Source: Cardinalis cardinalis (Eukaryota; Chordata; Aves; Passeriformes; Cardinalidae). From it: 64,000 nt of DNA. The DNA is taken from positions 10,485,835 to 10,549,834 of the forward strand of contig JACDOX010000004.1 of the NCBI GenBank assembly GCA_014549065.1. The letters run 5' to 3'. The notes below the pieces were generated by a model, which was not told the origin of the DNA, ran no database searches, and worked only from the letters and a program-made list of their open reading frames with translations. This document shows positions 62,051 to 64,000 of this stretch, in pieces (within the stretch, counting starts at the first letter, position 1; the number at the start of each line of letters is the position of its first letter). The translations under genes were made by a program, and so were the position numbers.

Positions 62051-62672
62051 TGTTGNTGTTTAACCCCAGCTNACAACTAAGCTCATAGCCTCTCACTTAC
62101 TCCCCGCTACCCTCCCACCACATTGGAATGGGGAAGAGAATTGGAAGAGTAAAAGTGGGAAAATACTGATATTGTNTTGATATAAGGACAGTATAGTAGA
62201 TAAAGCAAAAGCTGAGCACAAATGNGAATTTAAACCAGGAATTATTTCACCACTTCCCATGGGCAGGCAAGGTGCTCAGCCACGTCCAGGAAAGCAGACC
62301 TTTATAACTCATTACCAGTGACTCAGGAAGACAAAATACCATCACTCTGAATGTCCCCTTNTTTTTCTCCCATCTTTATGTGCTGAGCATGATGCCCTAT
62401 GGTATGTCATACCCCTTTGGTCAGCTGGGGTCAACTGTCCCAGCTGTGTCACTTCCCAGATCCCTGCAGATTCCCAGTCTACTTTCTGGTGGAGGTGGGG
62501 TAAGGAAAAAACCTTGGCTCTGTGTAAATCCTATTTAGCAATACCTAAAACATCTCTATGTTAATAATATTGATACCAGCACAAATCAAAACCCCAGCNC
62601 CATACTATCAACTATGATGAAAATTAACTGAATCAACTATGATGAATTAACTGAATAATAAAAATGGGCACA
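62051..62672 (-). mobile_element. ERVL-like LTR, minus strand
   Basis: On the plus strand the left end reads TGTTGNTGTTTAACCCCAGC, the reverse complement of the avian ERVL LTR 3' terminus (GCTGGGGTTAAACCACGACA-like). The middle has 'cacttcccatgggcaggcaaggtgctcagccacgtccaggaaagc' and 'ctttatgtgctgagcatga' (a TATA-like ACATAAAG on the minus strand), and the right end reads '...ccatactatcaactatgatgaaaattaact...gggcaca', the reverse of the LTR 5' start TGTGC. Near the right end an ~24-bp segment is duplicated in tandem (62608-62655). Flanks GATTT and GTTCA do not form a clear target duplication. Without adjacent viral genes it is a solo or isolated LTR. Confidence 0.85.
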
Positions 62673-64000
62673 GTTCACCAGAATTAGCACTGNTTTATTA
62701 TCCATCCTTCTCCTATAAATAAATAGTATTGTTTATTCTGCTAGGTGCAAATTGTAAATAATATTTTTAAAGTCCAGTTTAATGGTTATTGACATTAGCA
62801 ACATTTGAACAAAACAATTCTATTTCCATNGAAAAATATATTTATAAGTAATAGGTACTTTCAAGTGTCTATTTTGTATTCTGCTGACTTTAATATTTCT
62901 TAGAAATAGCTGAGCTCAGCAAAGACAAATCTGTTTGTGTCTCTAACATTTGCATGTAAAGTTCCANGCAGAAATGGATTTTTGTGACAGTCCATTGTTA
63001 TATGAAACATCATCTTGAAGTTCTGTTTTCAACTCAGCCTTCTGCTGTTTAGAATTAAGTCTAATTGTTCGGGGTCATTTTCTTTGGTTTTTTTTCCCCC
63101 TTATACTATGGCACTAATCTCACATGTTGGGATTGCATCCAACAGCACTGTTTTATAGATGTNTCTTTATTATCTCACTGTCTGTGAGGTAATATGAGAA
63201 AAACGATAGAGAAAAATAGTAAGGAGAATCTTTTCTTCTGACACCAGTCNATACATGTGGAGTTACACAGAAGTAAATCATTATGCAGGTTCTCTTCTCA
63301 TGATTAAATCATGTGATATAAATTGACTGTAGTAATTAGAGTACCCTAGATTCATTTCAGTTAATAAGGAAGGAACAATATCTGCAAAGACAAACAGTGA
63401 GAGGCTGGGGAAGAAAGTGATGCTTTTCTCAGTTCGTTGTTAGCAGAATGCAGAAATACATACTTTATGAAAAACTTAACTACACACCAGGATAATGTGT
63501 ATGCTGATGAGAAATTTAGAATCAGTCAAGTGAGCCACATCAGAAAAAAAACAAACCATGAAATAATTTTGTTTTTCAGATACAAANGGAAATCTGAATA
63601 CAGTAAAGAAAATACATCACTACTATGAAAGCAAATGAAAGANAGTTATAGAGAGTTAAATACAATATAATGGCAGATTAGAGACTAGCAGAGAAGTTTT
63701 AATAGAAAATAGTATCATTCAAACTGACAGGCATAGGAATTTCTGATGAGTTCATGAAGTGAGGATAAGTTTAACTTTAAATACAGGTGAGCAACATGGC
63801 AATTTCCATTCAAATTCAATGATGTGAATAGAATACGATGGCCATATCTTCAAATTTCAGCAGGGAAAAAGGCTTCCTTGGCCCTCTCAGACTGAGTAGC
63901 CTGTCTTTTTAATCCACTTTATTCTTATTCTATATAGAAGTAAATCGAGTTTATATAAATTATCCAAATTATTCACTCTACANTTCTCCAGATAACATAT
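62673..64000. other. AT-rich noncoding DNA to the end of the window
   Basis: No gene or repeat recognised. Confidence 0.5.

Overview
This window looks like noncoding (intergenic or deep intronic) DNA from a bird, most likely a passerine. It is AT-rich and shows no convincing host exon, no long open frame and no rRNA or tRNA gene. What can be recognised is a layered set of old avian retroelements: 5'-truncated CR1 LINEs on both strands, several ending in the characteristic 3' tail of ATTCTATGATTCT-like repeats; endogenous-retrovirus LTRs in the 5-bp-duplication (ERVL/ERV3-like) and 6-bp-duplication (ERVK/alpharetrovirus-like) styles; a decayed ERVL-like pol remnant; and a tRNA-Ile-headed, CR1-tailed SINE of the type described in passerines as TguSINE1. 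That SINE and the LTR types are the reason for suggesting a passerine. The species cannot be determined from the sequence.

Layout. 1-21 kb: a short CR1 tail (265-463); a 952-bp solo LTR with a 5-bp target duplication and an internal (TC)n run (4259-5210); CR1 fragments at 6815-7145 (-), 10495-11120 (+), 12785-13808 (+) and 14249-14600 (-); an ERVL-like pol remnant with RNase H motifs (about 16500-17430); and a CR1 tail at 17978-18287. 21-37 kb: a 360-bp solo LTR with a 5-bp duplication (20858-21217); a cluster of three consecutive inverted repeats (24406-24532), one a perfect 21-bp stem; a 1.7-kb CR1 (30170-31860); a CR1 on the minus strand (33392-34225); a 484-bp LTR (34994-35477); a 24-bp perfect palindrome (36023-36046); and the SINE (36204-36345). 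37-49 kb: mostly unique AT-rich DNA with a possible conserved noncoding stretch around 39.06-39.56 kb, a CR1 (43500-44320), a duplicated AT-rich block near 46.1 kb and an unclassified repeat-like tract (47475-48160). 49-64 kb: two CR1 copies that are unusual because they still reach ORF1 but lack internal parts (49728-51165, minus; 56080-59196, plus). The second is interrupted in its 3' tail by a 367-bp ERVK-like solo LTR whose 6-bp target duplication can still be read. An ERVL-like LTR on the minus strand lies at 62051-62672.

There is no operon or pathway here. What the window records is insertion history: CR1 supplied the reverse transcriptase lineage that the SINE tail imitates, ERVs left mainly solo LTRs by recombination, and later deletions and small tandem duplications degraded them. 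Single N bases are scattered throughout and clustered near 58.3-59.4 kb and 61.6-62.1 kb. They look like masked ambiguous or heterozygous positions rather than assembly gaps. I did not find a previously undescribed biological system. The most distinctive unexplained structure is the hairpin cluster at 24.4-24.5 kb.
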